Assembly (NCBI GenBank): GCA_015222355.1
Contig: JADFVC010000279.1
Location: 1 to 6,829 of the forward strand
Direction: 5' to 3'
Length of the DNA: 6,829 nt
From: Chloroflexota bacterium
Lineage (GTDB): Bacteria; Desulfobacterota; Desulfuromonadia; Desulfuromonadales; Geopsychrobacteraceae
Every line of letters starts with the position of its first letter. Position 1 is the stretch's first letter. The translations under genes and the position numbers were made by a program. Positions 1 to 6,146 of the stretch are shown here, piece by piece. A model generated the notes under the pieces. It was not told the origin of the DNA and searched no databases. It worked only from the letters and a program-made list of their open reading frames with translations.

Positions 1-1
1 C

Positions 2-601
2 GATCTGGCTGAGCAGGCGACCGGTGTTTATGCAGCACCGGGTTTGCACCCTGCATACGCCGGGCAGTGGTCCGCACAGGCCGCACGACAATTGCGCGTT
101 TTGTTGAATCACCCCAGAGTGGTCGCCGTCGGGGAGATCGGCCTCGATGGTGCCGTCGGGCCGCCAATGTCTGAGCAGAAACAGCTGTTGCGGGAGCAGT
201 TGCAAATCGCTATTTCTGCCGGCCTGCCGGTCTTATTACATGCTCGCCGGGCCACCGGGCCACTGCTGGCCATTCTCCGCGAGCTGGAAATCGGCCACAA
301 GGTTGGTGGGATCTGGCACGGTTTTTCCGGTAGTTTGCAGGTTGCGCAGCAACTGGTTCAACTTGGGTTTAAAATCGGCGTTGGCCCGATTCTGCTGCGG
401 GGCAATGCCCGCAAACTGCCGCAGGCAGTGAGCGCCCTGCCGGCGTCGGCACTGGTGCTGGAAACCGATCTGCCCGATATGGCGGAAACCCCCGGAACCT
501 TACTGGACATTGCTCGCAAAGTCGCTGAATTACGCGGGATCAGTGTGGCGACTGTGGCACAAATCACCACGGAGAATGCCGGCAGGTTATTCAAGTTTTG
601 A
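2..601 (+). CDS. TatD family metal-dependent hydrolase (YjjV-like), N-terminus cut by window edge
   Basis: The reading frame is open from base 2 and ends at TGA 599-601, giving the last 199 residues. The family is usually about 255-265 residues, so roughly 60 residues, including the N-terminal HxH metal-binding motif, lie upstream of the window. Visible family landmarks in order (numbered from the first visible residue) are GLHP at 14-17, GEIGLD with metal-ligand Glu45, PVLLHARR with His80, WHGFSGS with His106, and LETDLPDM with Asp156. These match the TIM-barrel amidohydrolase fold of TatD enzymes, which act as metal-dependent 3'-5' exonucleases/DNases. The HGFSGS form (instead of the more common HCFSG) and the following LGFKIGVGP resemble the E. 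coli YjjV branch more than TatD itself. An in-frame TTG at 44 is internal: the residues before it (VYAAPG) belong to the conserved G-I/L-HP strand. Physiological substrate is not evident. It is probably the last gene of its transcript, because a terminator-like hairpin follows. Confidence 0.93.
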   Translation, partial: DLAEQATGVYAAPGLHPAYAGQWSAQAARQLRVLLNHPRVVAVGEIGLDGAVGPPMSEQKQLLREQLQIAISAGLPVLLHARRATGPLLAILRELEIGHKVGGIWHGFSGSLQVAQQLVQLGFKIGVGPILLRGNARKLPQAVSALPASALVLETDLPDMAETPGTLLDIARKVAELRGISVATVAQITTENAGRLFKF

Positions 602-623
602 CAGATGAAGCACTGCCGAAACG

Positions 624-677
624 GCACAGAGAATGACCTTGAACAGGGTTTTCTCCGTGCTTTTGTGGTTTTTTTAC
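624..677 (+). terminator. Probable Rho-independent terminator after the TatD-family gene
   Basis: The arms 624-633 (GCACAGAGAA) and 651-660 (TTCTCCGTGC) pair over 10 positions with one A·C mismatch. A short ACC/GGT helix can form inside the loop. The 3' arm runs straight into TTTTGTGGTTTTTTT (661-675). Stem, spacing and T-rich tail fit an intrinsic terminator, and the position 23 bases after the TatD-family stop fits too. It lies upstream of the preferred tcdA starts (686/698), so tcdA would need readthrough or its own promoter; no convincing promoter is visible after it. Folding was done by eye. Confidence 0.6.
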
Positions 678-697
678 GAGAAAGAATGAGTTGGACG

Positions 698-1414
698 ATG
701 AATGAAGATCGATTCAGCCGAATGGAGCTGCTGATCGGGACCGAGGGTCTGGCGAAGCTGCAGCGTACCTCGGTGATGGTTTTCGGGATCGGTGGGGTTG
801 GCAGTTACGCTGTTGAAGCTCTGGCCCGGGCCGGGGTCGGCAGGTTGACCCTGGTTGACTTTGATGAGGTCTGCAGCAGCAATATCAACCGGCAGATCCA
901 CGCTCTCGACTCGACGGTCGGGCGGCCGAAAGTCGAGGTGATGGCTGAGCGCTGTCGGGCGATCAACCCCCAGCTTGAGGTTATTCCGATTCACCAGTTC
1001 TATTGTGCAGAAACCAGTGCCGGGCTACTTGCCCCGGAGTCTGATTACGTGCTCGACTGCATCGACCACATTGCCGCCAAACTACATCTGTTGCAGAGTT
1101 GCTACCAGCAGGGCTTGCCGATTATTTCGTCAATGGGTGCCGCAAACAAACTGGATCCTACCCAGGTGCGAGTGGCCGACCTGGCCGAGACGAAAAAGTG
1201 TCGCCTGGCGCGGATTATCCGTAAAGAATTGCGCAAACGTGGCATTGAACGTGGTATAAAAACAGTTTTTTCAATGGAAGAATTTCTCCCTTTAAATGAC
1301 GCGGAGGCTGATGTGCGTAGGCCCGTACTGGGCAGTTCTTCCTACCTGCCGCCGATCTTCGGTCTGACCATGGCCGGCGAAGTGATCCAGACGTTACTCA
1401 GGGAAAAGGTTTGA
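698..1414 (+). CDS. tcdA: tRNA threonylcarbamoyladenosine dehydratase (TcdA/CsdL, ThiF/E1-like)
   Basis: ATP-dependent enzyme of the ThiF/MoeB/E1 superfamily that dehydrates t6A at position 37 of ANN-decoding tRNAs to the cyclic ct6A form. From Met698 the protein has 238 residues, slightly shorter than E. coli TcdA (268). Landmarks are the RFSR opening, the nucleotide-binding loop GIGGVG (30-35), VDFDEV (53-58) with the acidic ATP/Mg residues, NRQIHAL (64-70) with the conserved Arg, Lys78 in GRPKVEVMAER, LDCID (119-123), and DPTQVRVADLAET (153-165), which is close to the TcdA-specific DPTQIQVTDLAKT stretch. That last match favours TcdA over ThiF or MoeB, as does the lack of zinc-binding CxxC pairs. 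The C-terminal membrane segment of the E. coli enzyme is not obvious here. The start is uncertain: ATG 686 (GAGAAAG just upstream) is an alternative, and an open frame back to 605 crosses the terminator and encodes no family sequence. The stop overlaps the next gene by one base, implying translational coupling. Confidence 0.92.
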   Translation: MNEDRFSRMELLIGTEGLAKLQRTSVMVFGIGGVGSYAVEALARAGVGRLTLVDFDEVCSSNINRQIHALDSTVGRPKVEVMAERCRAINPQLEVIPIHQFYCAETSAGLLAPESDYVLDCIDHIAAKLHLLQSCYQQGLPIISSMGAANKLDPTQVRVADLAETKKCRLARIIRKELRKRGIERGIKTVFSMEEFLPLNDAEADVRRPVLGSSSYLPPIFGLTMAGEVIQTLLREKV

Positions 1415-2169
1415 TGGAAGCGATTTACTGGCAGCTGCCGCTGCTGTTCGTGGTCGGCCTGGTGGCTGGTATCTTAAATGTTCTGGCCGGTGGCGGGTCT
1501 CTACTGACCCTGCCACTGCTGATTTTTATGGGCCTGCCGAGTGCCGTGGCGAACGGCACCAACCGGATCGCCATCTTATGCCAGAGTATTTTTGCCATCC
1601 GCGGCTTTCGCAAGCGCGGCGTGATGCCCCTCAAACTGGCCCTGTTCTGTACGCCTCCGGCCCTGCTCGGCAGCTGGGTCGGCGCAAATCTGGCGGTCAG
1701 CCTGGATGATCAATTGTTCAAGCGGGTGCTGGCATTAATCATGATCGGTGTGCTGATTTTCACTGCTGCGGATCCGATGAAACGTCTCCGCAAGGAGGAG
1801 ATGACCTTCAGCTTCCGGCGCAAAGTTGTGCTGATCGTCTCTTTTTTCGCTATCGGAATTTACGGTGGCTTTGTCCAGGCCGGAGTGGGTTTCCTGATCA
1901 TCATCGCGCTGCTGGTACATGGTCTCGATCTGGTGCGGATCAATGCCGTCAAGGTGTTTGTCATCCTTGCCTACACCTTCATTGCCCTCGGGGTGTTTAT
2001 CTATCATGGGCAGATCAATTATCTGCTCGGTTTCGCACTGGCGGCGGGGAATTCGATCGGGGGGATGCTCGGTCCGAAACTGGCTGTCGACAAGGGACAC
2101 GACTGGATCAAAAGGGTGGTCAGCCTGACCGTGCTGGTCTTTGCCCTGAAACTGTTGCTGTTCCCCTGA
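1414..2169 (+). CDS. TauE/SafE family membrane permease (putative sulfite/organosulfonate exporter, former DUF81)
   Basis: A 251-residue, strongly hydrophobic inner-membrane protein with about eight predicted membrane segments. It shows the internal duplication typical of TauE/SafE. The first half has GLVAGILNVLAGGGSLLTLP (residues 15-34), followed by a short loop and NGTNR (48-52). The second half has GIYGGFVQAGVGFLI (148-162), followed by the corresponding loop and N-A-V-K (177-180). The two halves are joined by a charged cytoplasmic linker around 121-137. Members export sulfite, sulfoacetate or related anions, but many are uncharacterised, so the substrate here is unknown. ATG 1414 is preferred over the adjacent TTG 1411 because AAAAGG (1404-1409) gives a normal spacing. 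The ATG shares its A with the tcdA stop (TGATG), so the two are probably co-transcribed. Whether this pairing reflects a sulfur-related link or simple packing cannot be read from the sequence. Confidence 0.88.
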   Translation: MEAIYWQLPLLFVVGLVAGILNVLAGGGSLLTLPLLIFMGLPSAVANGTNRIAILCQSIFAIRGFRKRGVMPLKLALFCTPPALLGSWVGANLAVSLDDQLFKRVLALIMIGVLIFTAADPMKRLRKEEMTFSFRRKVVLIVSFFAIGIYGGFVQAGVGFLIIIALLVHGLDLVRINAVKVFVILAYTFIALGVFIYHGQINYLLGFALAAGNSIGGMLGPKLAVDKGHDWIKRVVSLTVLVFALKLLLFP

Positions 2170-2180
2170 TCCCGAGGCTG

Positions 2181-2209
2181 TTGACTGCCACAGAAGCAGC
2201 ACGTATCAT
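2181..2209 (+). promoter_or_regulatory. Sigma-70-type promoter for def-fmt
   Basis: TTGACT at 2181-2186 (5 of 6 to the -35 consensus) and TATCAT at 2204-2209 (4 of 6 to the -10 consensus) are separated by exactly 17 bases. Transcription would begin near 2216 and leave a leader of about 70 bases before the def ATG. It sits just after the TauE-family stop and is the best-formed promoter in the window. Confidence 0.65.
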
Positions 2210-2216
2210 GGGGGGT

Positions 2217-2240
2217 GAACCTTCGTTGTGGAGGTTTTTT
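2217..2240 (+). terminator. Weak hairpin plus T-tract in the tauE-def gap (terminator or attenuator candidate)
   Basis: AACCT (2218-2222) pairs with AGGTT (2232-2236), with flanking G·T wobbles possible on both sides, across a loop of about 7-9 bases. The 3' arm merges into TTTTTT (2235-2240). The stem is short and not GC-rich, so termination would be inefficient. It lies downstream of the predicted def promoter, so it could end readthrough from tcdA-tauE or partially attenuate def-fmt. Function is inferred only from shape. Confidence 0.35.
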
Positions 2241-2288
2241 CTACGTAGATTCAATTAATTGGTGACGAAGTCCGCCAGGAAGAGACAG

Positions 2289-2813
2289 ATGGCTTTACGA
2301 AAAATATTACACTACCCGGAACCGCTGTTGAAAAAGAAGTCGGAGCCGGTGACCGAATTTAACGATGAATTGCGCCAGCTGGCGGCAGACATGGCCGAGA
2401 CGATGTACGATGCGCCGGGTGTCGGCCTGGCGGCCCCGCAGGTTGGGATCCTCAAGCGACTGATCGTCATCGATTGTTCGGCCAGTGAAGAGCCGAACGA
2501 TTTGCTGGTCGCCGTCAACCCGGAAATTGTCGACACGGAGGGAGATTCTTTTGAAGAGGAGGGCTGTTTGTCCGTTCCCGGTTTCTGGGCCAGTGTCAAA
2601 CGGGCGGAAAAAGCGACGATGCGTTATCGGGATGTCGAGGGAAATCTCCATGAACGGACCGCCGATGGTTTGCTCGGTATCTGTATGCAGCATGAGACCG
2701 ATCACCTTGAGGGGATTTTGTTCATCGACCGGTTGTCACCGTTGAAGCGTTCGCTCTTCCGCAAGAAATATATGAAAAGAATGAAGGAACGGGAGCAGCA
2801 AGATGAAGCCTGA
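2289..2813 (+). CDS. def: Peptide deformylase
   Basis: Metalloenzyme that removes the N-formyl group from the initiator methionine of nascent proteins as they leave the ribosome. From ATG 2289 it has 174 residues (E. coli Def 169). All three deformylase motifs are present: GVGLAAPQ (44-51), EGCLSVPG (91-98) with metal ligand Cys93, and HETDH (135-139) with ligands His135 and His139 and catalytic Glu136. The N-terminal ALRKILHYPEPLL is the usual start of the family. The C-terminal tail is basic and charged (residues 153-174). The open frame runs 30 bases further upstream to a TTG, but ATG 2289 has a good ribosome binding site (AGGAAGAG, 2277-2284) and matches the family N-terminus. The stop lies 11 bases inside fmt, which is the classic def-fmt arrangement. 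Confidence 0.97.
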   Translation: MALRKILHYPEPLLKKKSEPVTEFNDELRQLAADMAETMYDAPGVGLAAPQVGILKRLIVIDCSASEEPNDLLVAVNPEIVDTEGDSFEEEGCLSVPGFWASVKRAEKATMRYRDVEGNLHERTADGLLGICMQHETDHLEGILFIDRLSPLKRSLFRKKYMKRMKEREQQDEA

Positions 2814-3747
2814 AACAGTGCGTACGGTTTTTATGGGGACGCCCGATTTTGCCCTGGAAACGCTGGAAGGATTGATCGATTTCGGGCTCAATCTGGTCGG
2901 GGTTTATACTCAGCCGGATCGTCCCAAGGGGCGGGGTAAAAAACTGGCGGCACCACCGGTCAAAGAACTGGCGGAAAAACACGGTATCCCGGTTTTTCAA
3001 CCACTCAAGTTGCGTGATCCGGCGGCGGTGGAACAGCTCAGGGAGTTGCGGCCCGATTTGATCGTGGTGGTCGCCTACGGTCAGATCCTGCCGAAGGCGA
3101 TTCTTGATGTTCCGCAGTACGGGTGTATCAACGTGCATGCCTCGCTGCTGCCGAAGTATCGTGGTGCGGCACCGATCAACAAGGCGATCCTCGAAGGCGA
3201 AACCGAGACCGGCATTACAACCATGCATATGGATGTCGGCCTGGATACCGGAGATATGCTGGTCAAGCGCAGCGTTGCCATCGGAGTGGATGAAACCGCC
3301 GGGGAGCTGCACGACCGATTGGCGCTGGTCGGTCGTGAGGCGATGGAGGAGACTCTCAAACGGCTCTGTGCCGGGGAACTGGTTGCTGAAAAGCAGGATG
3401 ACGCCTTGAGTTGCTACGCGCCGATGATGAAGAAGGAAGATGGGCTGATCGACTGGAACCAGTCCGCCAGGACGGTGCATAATCTGGTGCGCGGACTCGA
3501 TCCCTGGCCGGGGGCCTATACCCATCTGGATGGCGAGATATTGAAGATTGCCGGTACCGCAGTTGCGGACGGGCTCTCCGGTGAGCCGGGAACGGTGCTG
3601 CAGGCAGAAACCGATGGAATTTGTATCGCTTGCGGCGAAGGGGCTCTCTTGATCGGGCAGTTACAGCTGCCGGGGAAAAAACGGCTGGCAGCAGAAATTT
3701 TTCTACGTGGCCGGGATCTGCCCGTTGGTCGCCGTTTGGGAACCTGA
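2803..3747 (+). CDS. fmt: Methionyl-tRNA formyltransferase
   Basis: Transfers the formyl group from 10-formyltetrahydrofolate to methionine on initiator tRNA, producing the fMet-tRNA used to start translation. At 314 residues it is almost the same length as E. coli Fmt (315). The N-terminal formyltransferase domain (about 1-190) carries FMGTPDF (10-16), QPDRPKGRGKKL (37-48, the tRNA-contacting loop), VVAYGQILP (89-97), the catalytic Asn110 and His112 with the SLLPKYRG signature (114-121), and Asp148 in VGLDTGDML. The C-terminal OB-like tRNA-binding domain (about 205-314) includes ARTVHNLVRGLDPWPGAY (222-239) and ends in a usual RGRDLPVG-type tail. Start ATG 2803 has GGGAG at 2791-2795 and lies within the 3' end of def, so translational coupling with def is likely. 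Confidence 0.97.
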   Translation: MKPETVRTVFMGTPDFALETLEGLIDFGLNLVGVYTQPDRPKGRGKKLAAPPVKELAEKHGIPVFQPLKLRDPAAVEQLRELRPDLIVVVAYGQILPKAILDVPQYGCINVHASLLPKYRGAAPINKAILEGETETGITTMHMDVGLDTGDMLVKRSVAIGVDETAGELHDRLALVGREAMEETLKRLCAGELVAEKQDDALSCYAPMMKKEDGLIDWNQSARTVHNLVRGLDPWPGAYTHLDGEILKIAGTAVADGLSGEPGTVLQAETDGICIACGEGALLIGQLQLPGKKRLAAEIFLRGRDLPVGRRLGT

Positions 3748-3772
3748 CGGTCACAACGGGCTCATGGATAGT
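3744..3772 (+). promoter_or_regulatory. Weak candidate promoter for htpX
   Basis: CTGACG (3744-3749) and GATAGT (3767-3772) are spaced by 17 bases, each matching 4 of 6 consensus positions. It overlaps the fmt stop codon and would give a leader of about 105 bases containing the palindromic element at 3803-3849. This match level is expected fairly often by chance, so it is listed only as the best of the poor candidates in this gap. Confidence 0.2.
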
Positions 3773-3806
3773 CCGACAGCCTCCTGGTATTGAATCAGAA
3801 AAGGGG

Positions 3807-3849
3807 GTTCATTCCCCGAAGCTTGCTGCGGGGTCGTTCATTGTTGAAC
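3807..3849 (+). repeat. GC-rich palindrome between GTTCATT direct repeats, in the htpX leader
   Basis: CCCCG (3814-3818) pairs with CGGGG (3829-3833). Inside this, AGC (3820-3822) pairs with GCT (3825-3827) after an A·G mismatch, so 8 of 9 pairs form around a TT turn. Identical GTTCATT heptamers flank it at 3807-3813 and 3836-3842. The second heptamer also starts an inverted repeat, GTTCA (3836-3840) with TGAAC (3845-3849). No T-tract follows, so it is not a standard intrinsic terminator. The shape is that of a dispersed palindromic intergenic repeat or a leader RNA structure; a single window cannot decide between these. Confidence 0.5.
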
Positions 3850-3884
3850 AAAAAACACCAAACAAAAGGGTAAAAGGGAAAAAT

Positions 3885-4712
3885 ATGAATACGCTGCGAA
3901 CGGTCATGTTGATGACCCTGTTGACGTTGGTTCTGGTCGGTGCCGGTGGCATCATCGGTGGGCAGGGGGGCGCCCTGTTTGCCCTGATCCTGGCCGGGGT
4001 GATGAACCTCGGCAGCTACTGGTTTTCCGATAAAATTGTGATCAAAATGTATCACGGCGAAGAGGTGCAGAGTGGTCCTCTGCACGAGGCGGTCGCGGAG
4101 CTCTGCATGCGCAATAACCTGCCGATGCCGAAGGTTTATATGCTGCCTCAGCCGACCCCGAATGCCTTTGCGACCGGGCGCAATCCGCAGCACGCGGTGG
4201 TTGCCGCAACCCAGGGCATCATACAAGTTCTCTCCCACGAGGAACTCAAAGGGGTGATGGCTCACGAACTGGCACACGTGCAGAATCGCGATATCCTGAT
4301 CGGTTCCATCGCCGCAACCTTCGCCGGAGCGATCAGTTTCCTGGCGCACATGGCGCAGTGGGCGATGATCTTCGGTGGCAGGGATGATGAAGACAGCAAC
4401 CCGGTGGCGATGATCGCCATGATGATTCTGGCACCGATTGCCGCCATGCTGGTGCAGATGGCGATCTCCCGCTCGCGTGAATATGGTGCCGATCAAAAAG
4501 GCGCAGAACTTTGCGGTCATCCCATGTCGCTGGCCAGTGCCCTGCGCAAACTTGAGAAGTCAAACAAAGAGATGCCGATGCAGAAGGTCAACGAGGCAAC
4601 TGCGCATATGTTCATTGTCAATCCACTTAAGGCCGGCAAACTACGTAACCTTTTCTCCACCCACCCGCCGATGGAAGAGCGGATTCGCCGTCTTGAAGGG
4701 ATGCGCGTTTAA
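3885..4712 (+). CDS. htpX: Membrane-bound zinc metalloprotease HtpX (M48B family)
   Basis: Inner-membrane protease that degrades misfolded or damaged membrane proteins, partnering functionally with FtsH in E. coli. The 275-residue protein has four hydrophobic segments (roughly 5-25, 28-46, 140-163, 174-194). The zinc site HELAH lies at 127-131 (ligands His127 and His131, catalytic Glu128). The third ligand Glu199 is in the SREYGAD motif (198-203). Other family signatures are LPQPTPNAFATGRNP (87-101) and FSTHPPMEERIRRL (257-270). The frame is open back into fmt, but ATG 3885 has AAGGG (3874-3878) at good spacing and gives the normal HtpX N-terminus, so the upstream extension is non-coding. It is separated from fmt by 137 bases and from rsmB by none, so it probably shares a transcript with rsmB. 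Family members are often stress-induced, but no clear heat-shock promoter is visible. Confidence 0.95.
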   Translation: MNTLRTVMLMTLLTLVLVGAGGIIGGQGGALFALILAGVMNLGSYWFSDKIVIKMYHGEEVQSGPLHEAVAELCMRNNLPMPKVYMLPQPTPNAFATGRNPQHAVVAATQGIIQVLSHEELKGVMAHELAHVQNRDILIGSIAATFAGAISFLAHMAQWAMIFGGRDDEDSNPVAMIAMMILAPIAAMLVQMAISRSREYGADQKGAELCGHPMSLASALRKLEKSNKEMPMQKVNEATAHMFIVNPLKAGKLRNLFSTHPPMEERIRRLEGMRV

Positions 4713-6071
4713 TTGGCGTCGCGTCCGGACGACAGCCCGCGGCGGGCAGCTTACGAAATTCTCCTGCGGGTTGACGAGGGGGCCTTTGCCGATCTGGTGC
4801 TCGATACGACCCTGAACCGCTCGCAACTTGACAGCCGGGATCGGGGGCTGGTGACCGAACTGGTCTACGGCACCCTGCGCCTGCGGGGGCGGGTTGACTT
4901 TGCGCTGAGTCGGTTCTGCGATCGACCATTACACCGTTTGCAGCCGGGAGTGCTGCGACTGCTGCGGCTGGGAGCTTATCAGCTGCTGGAGTTGGATCGA
5001 ATTCCGGCCCACGCGGCGGTCAATTCGAGCGTTGAACTGGCCCGCGAACTGGAAATGGATCAGGCGACCGGACTGATCAACGGGGTTCTGCGGGCTTTGG
5101 CGCGGGGTAAGGCGGATATCGACTGGCCGGACGCGAGTAACATCCGCCATTATCTGCAGCATGTCTGCAGCATGCCGGTCTGGTTGAGCAAGGAGCTGAT
5201 GCGCCTGCTGCCGAATGTCGAGGCCCGGGCCCTGGGTGAAGCACTGGCCCGGCCGGCTCCCTACAGCTTGCGGGTCAACACCCTCAAGACGGAGCGCGAT
5301 CAGCTGCTGGCGGCCCTGGCCGAGGCCGGTCACCAGGCTCATCCCTGCTCGTATGTGCCGGAAGGGATCCTCATCGACAAACGGGGGGAAGGGTCATTAC
5401 CGGGGGATGCCGAAGGCTGGTACCAGGTGCAAGACGAGGCAAGTATGCTGATAGCCCACCTGCTCGATGTACAGCCGGGACAGCGAATTCTTGACTGTTG
5501 TGCCGCACCCGGCGGGAAAACCACGCACATCGCTGCTTTGACCAACAACGGGGCAGAGATTGTCGCTCTGGATAAATATCCACAACGGGTCGAATTGATC
5601 GATCAGGGCGCTGAGCGGCTCGGCTGTCGCAGCATCGCCGCCCGTGAATGGGATCTGAGCGAAAAACCGGAATTTCTCGCACCGGCGAGTTTCGATCGGG
5701 TTCTCCTTGATGCTCCCTGTAGTGGTCTTGGTGTGCTGCGCCGCAACCCGGAGAGCCGTTGGAACAAGTCGGCGGTCAATCTCCGTGAACTTGCTGCGTT
5801 GCAGCAGCAGCTCCTGGGGAACGTTGCGCCGTTGGTCAGGTCGGGCGGCCGGTTGCTTTATTCGGTCTGTACCTTCAGCTGGGCCGAAACCGACCAACAG
5901 GTGACGACCTTTCTCGCGGATCACCCGGAATTTCAGCTTGAAGACCTGCGTGAGCAGACTCCACGGGAATGGGCTGAGCTGTTCACTGAAAAAGGCACCT
6001 TGCGCAGCTATCCCCATCGGCATGCCGGGATGGATGCGTTTTTTGCTGCCCGTTTCCGGCGCTGCGACTGA
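4713..6071 (+). CDS. rsmB: 16S rRNA (cytosine-967 C5)-methyltransferase RsmB (Sun/Fmu)
   Basis: SAM-dependent enzyme that methylates C967 of 16S rRNA. At 452 residues it is a little longer than E. coli RsmB (429). The N-terminal NusB-like RNA-binding domain (about 8-135) includes the SRDRGLVTELVYGTLR helix (41-56) and AVNSSVELAR (102-111). The methyltransferase half has LRVNTLK (186-192), the SAM-binding motif DCCAAPGGKTTH (261-272), DAPCSGLGVLRRNPESRW (333-350) with Cys336, and LLYSVCT (381-387) with Cys386. These are the two cysteines of RNA m5C methyltransferases; by family precedent the second (TC-type motif) attacks the base and the first assists release. The NusB domain separates RsmB from the RsmF/NSUN types. 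The only reasonable start is TTG 4713, directly after the htpX TAA and in the same frame; a GAAGGG (4695-4700) lies 12 bases upstream. Translation likely depends on coupling to htpX. Confidence 0.94.
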   Translation: MASRPDDSPRRAAYEILLRVDEGAFADLVLDTTLNRSQLDSRDRGLVTELVYGTLRLRGRVDFALSRFCDRPLHRLQPGVLRLLRLGAYQLLELDRIPAHAAVNSSVELARELEMDQATGLINGVLRALARGKADIDWPDASNIRHYLQHVCSMPVWLSKELMRLLPNVEARALGEALARPAPYSLRVNTLKTERDQLLAALAEAGHQAHPCSYVPEGILIDKRGEGSLPGDAEGWYQVQDEASMLIAHLLDVQPGQRILDCCAAPGGKTTHIAALTNNGAEIVALDKYPQRVELIDQGAERLGCRSIAAREWDLSEKPEFLAPASFDRVLLDAPCSGLGVLRRNPESRWNKSAVNLRELAALQQQLLGNVAPLVRSGGRLLYSVCTFSWAETDQQVTTFLADHPEFQLEDLREQTPREWAELFTEKGTLRSYPHRHAGMDAFFAARFRRCD

Positions 6072-6093
6072 GCACAATAAAAAACGATACAAG

Positions 6094-6124
6094 GGGCGAC
6101 CCGGTGGGCCGCCCAGGTTTTGTT
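6094..6124 (+). terminator. Strong hairpin with T-rich tail between rsmB and rpe (probable terminator)
   Basis: The arms GGGCGACCC (6094-6102) and GGGCCGCCC (6106-6114) form a nine-position stem with one A·C mismatch and a GGT loop. Three bases later comes TTTTGTT (6118-6124), and an A-rich stretch (6079-6084) lies before it. This fits an intrinsic terminator after rsmB, although the T-tract is short and offset, so partial readthrough into rpe is plausible. No clear promoter for rpe is visible after the hairpin, which argues that rpe is at least partly served by readthrough. Confidence 0.5.
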
Positions 6125-6146
6125 CCTGATTCCCCGGAGTTATTCC

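Noticed and set aside
302..330. HGFSG in place of the common HCFSG in the TatD-family protein, as a lost active-site residue
   Set aside because: The metal-binding His is kept. The Cys is not a ligand, and the HGFSG variant is normal in the YjjV branch.
605..697. N-terminal extension of TcdA from ATG 605
   Set aside because: The extension would be encoded by the terminator-like hairpin and T-tract, has no family similarity, and has no good ribosome binding site. Starts at 686 or 698 match the family N-terminus.
1735..2169. Possible gene fusion or frameshift in the TauE-family protein, because its two halves look alike
   Set aside because: Internal duplication is normal for TauE/SafE transporters. 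The frame is continuous and the length (251 residues) is typical.
2722..3525. Long antisense open frame (267 codons) opposite fmt and the end of def
   Set aside because: It lies wholly opposite well-supported def/fmt coding sequence, shows no recognisable domain, and is explained by codon bias in GC-rich DNA. The same applies to long antisense frames opposite the TauE-family gene (1735-2202), htpX (3795-4520) and rsmB (5397-6092).
3790..3820. Heat-shock (sigma-32-like) promoter upstream of htpX: TTGAAT ... CCCCG
   Set aside because: The two elements resemble sigma-32 boxes, but the spacing (about 18-19 bases) is too long, and the CCCC is part of the palindrome stem, which explains it better.
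3621..3884. 88-codon N-terminal extension of HtpX, in frame from inside fmt
   Set aside because: It overlaps fmt in another frame and then reads through the palindromic element. The ATG at 3885 has a proper ribosome binding site and gives the normal HtpX N-terminus.
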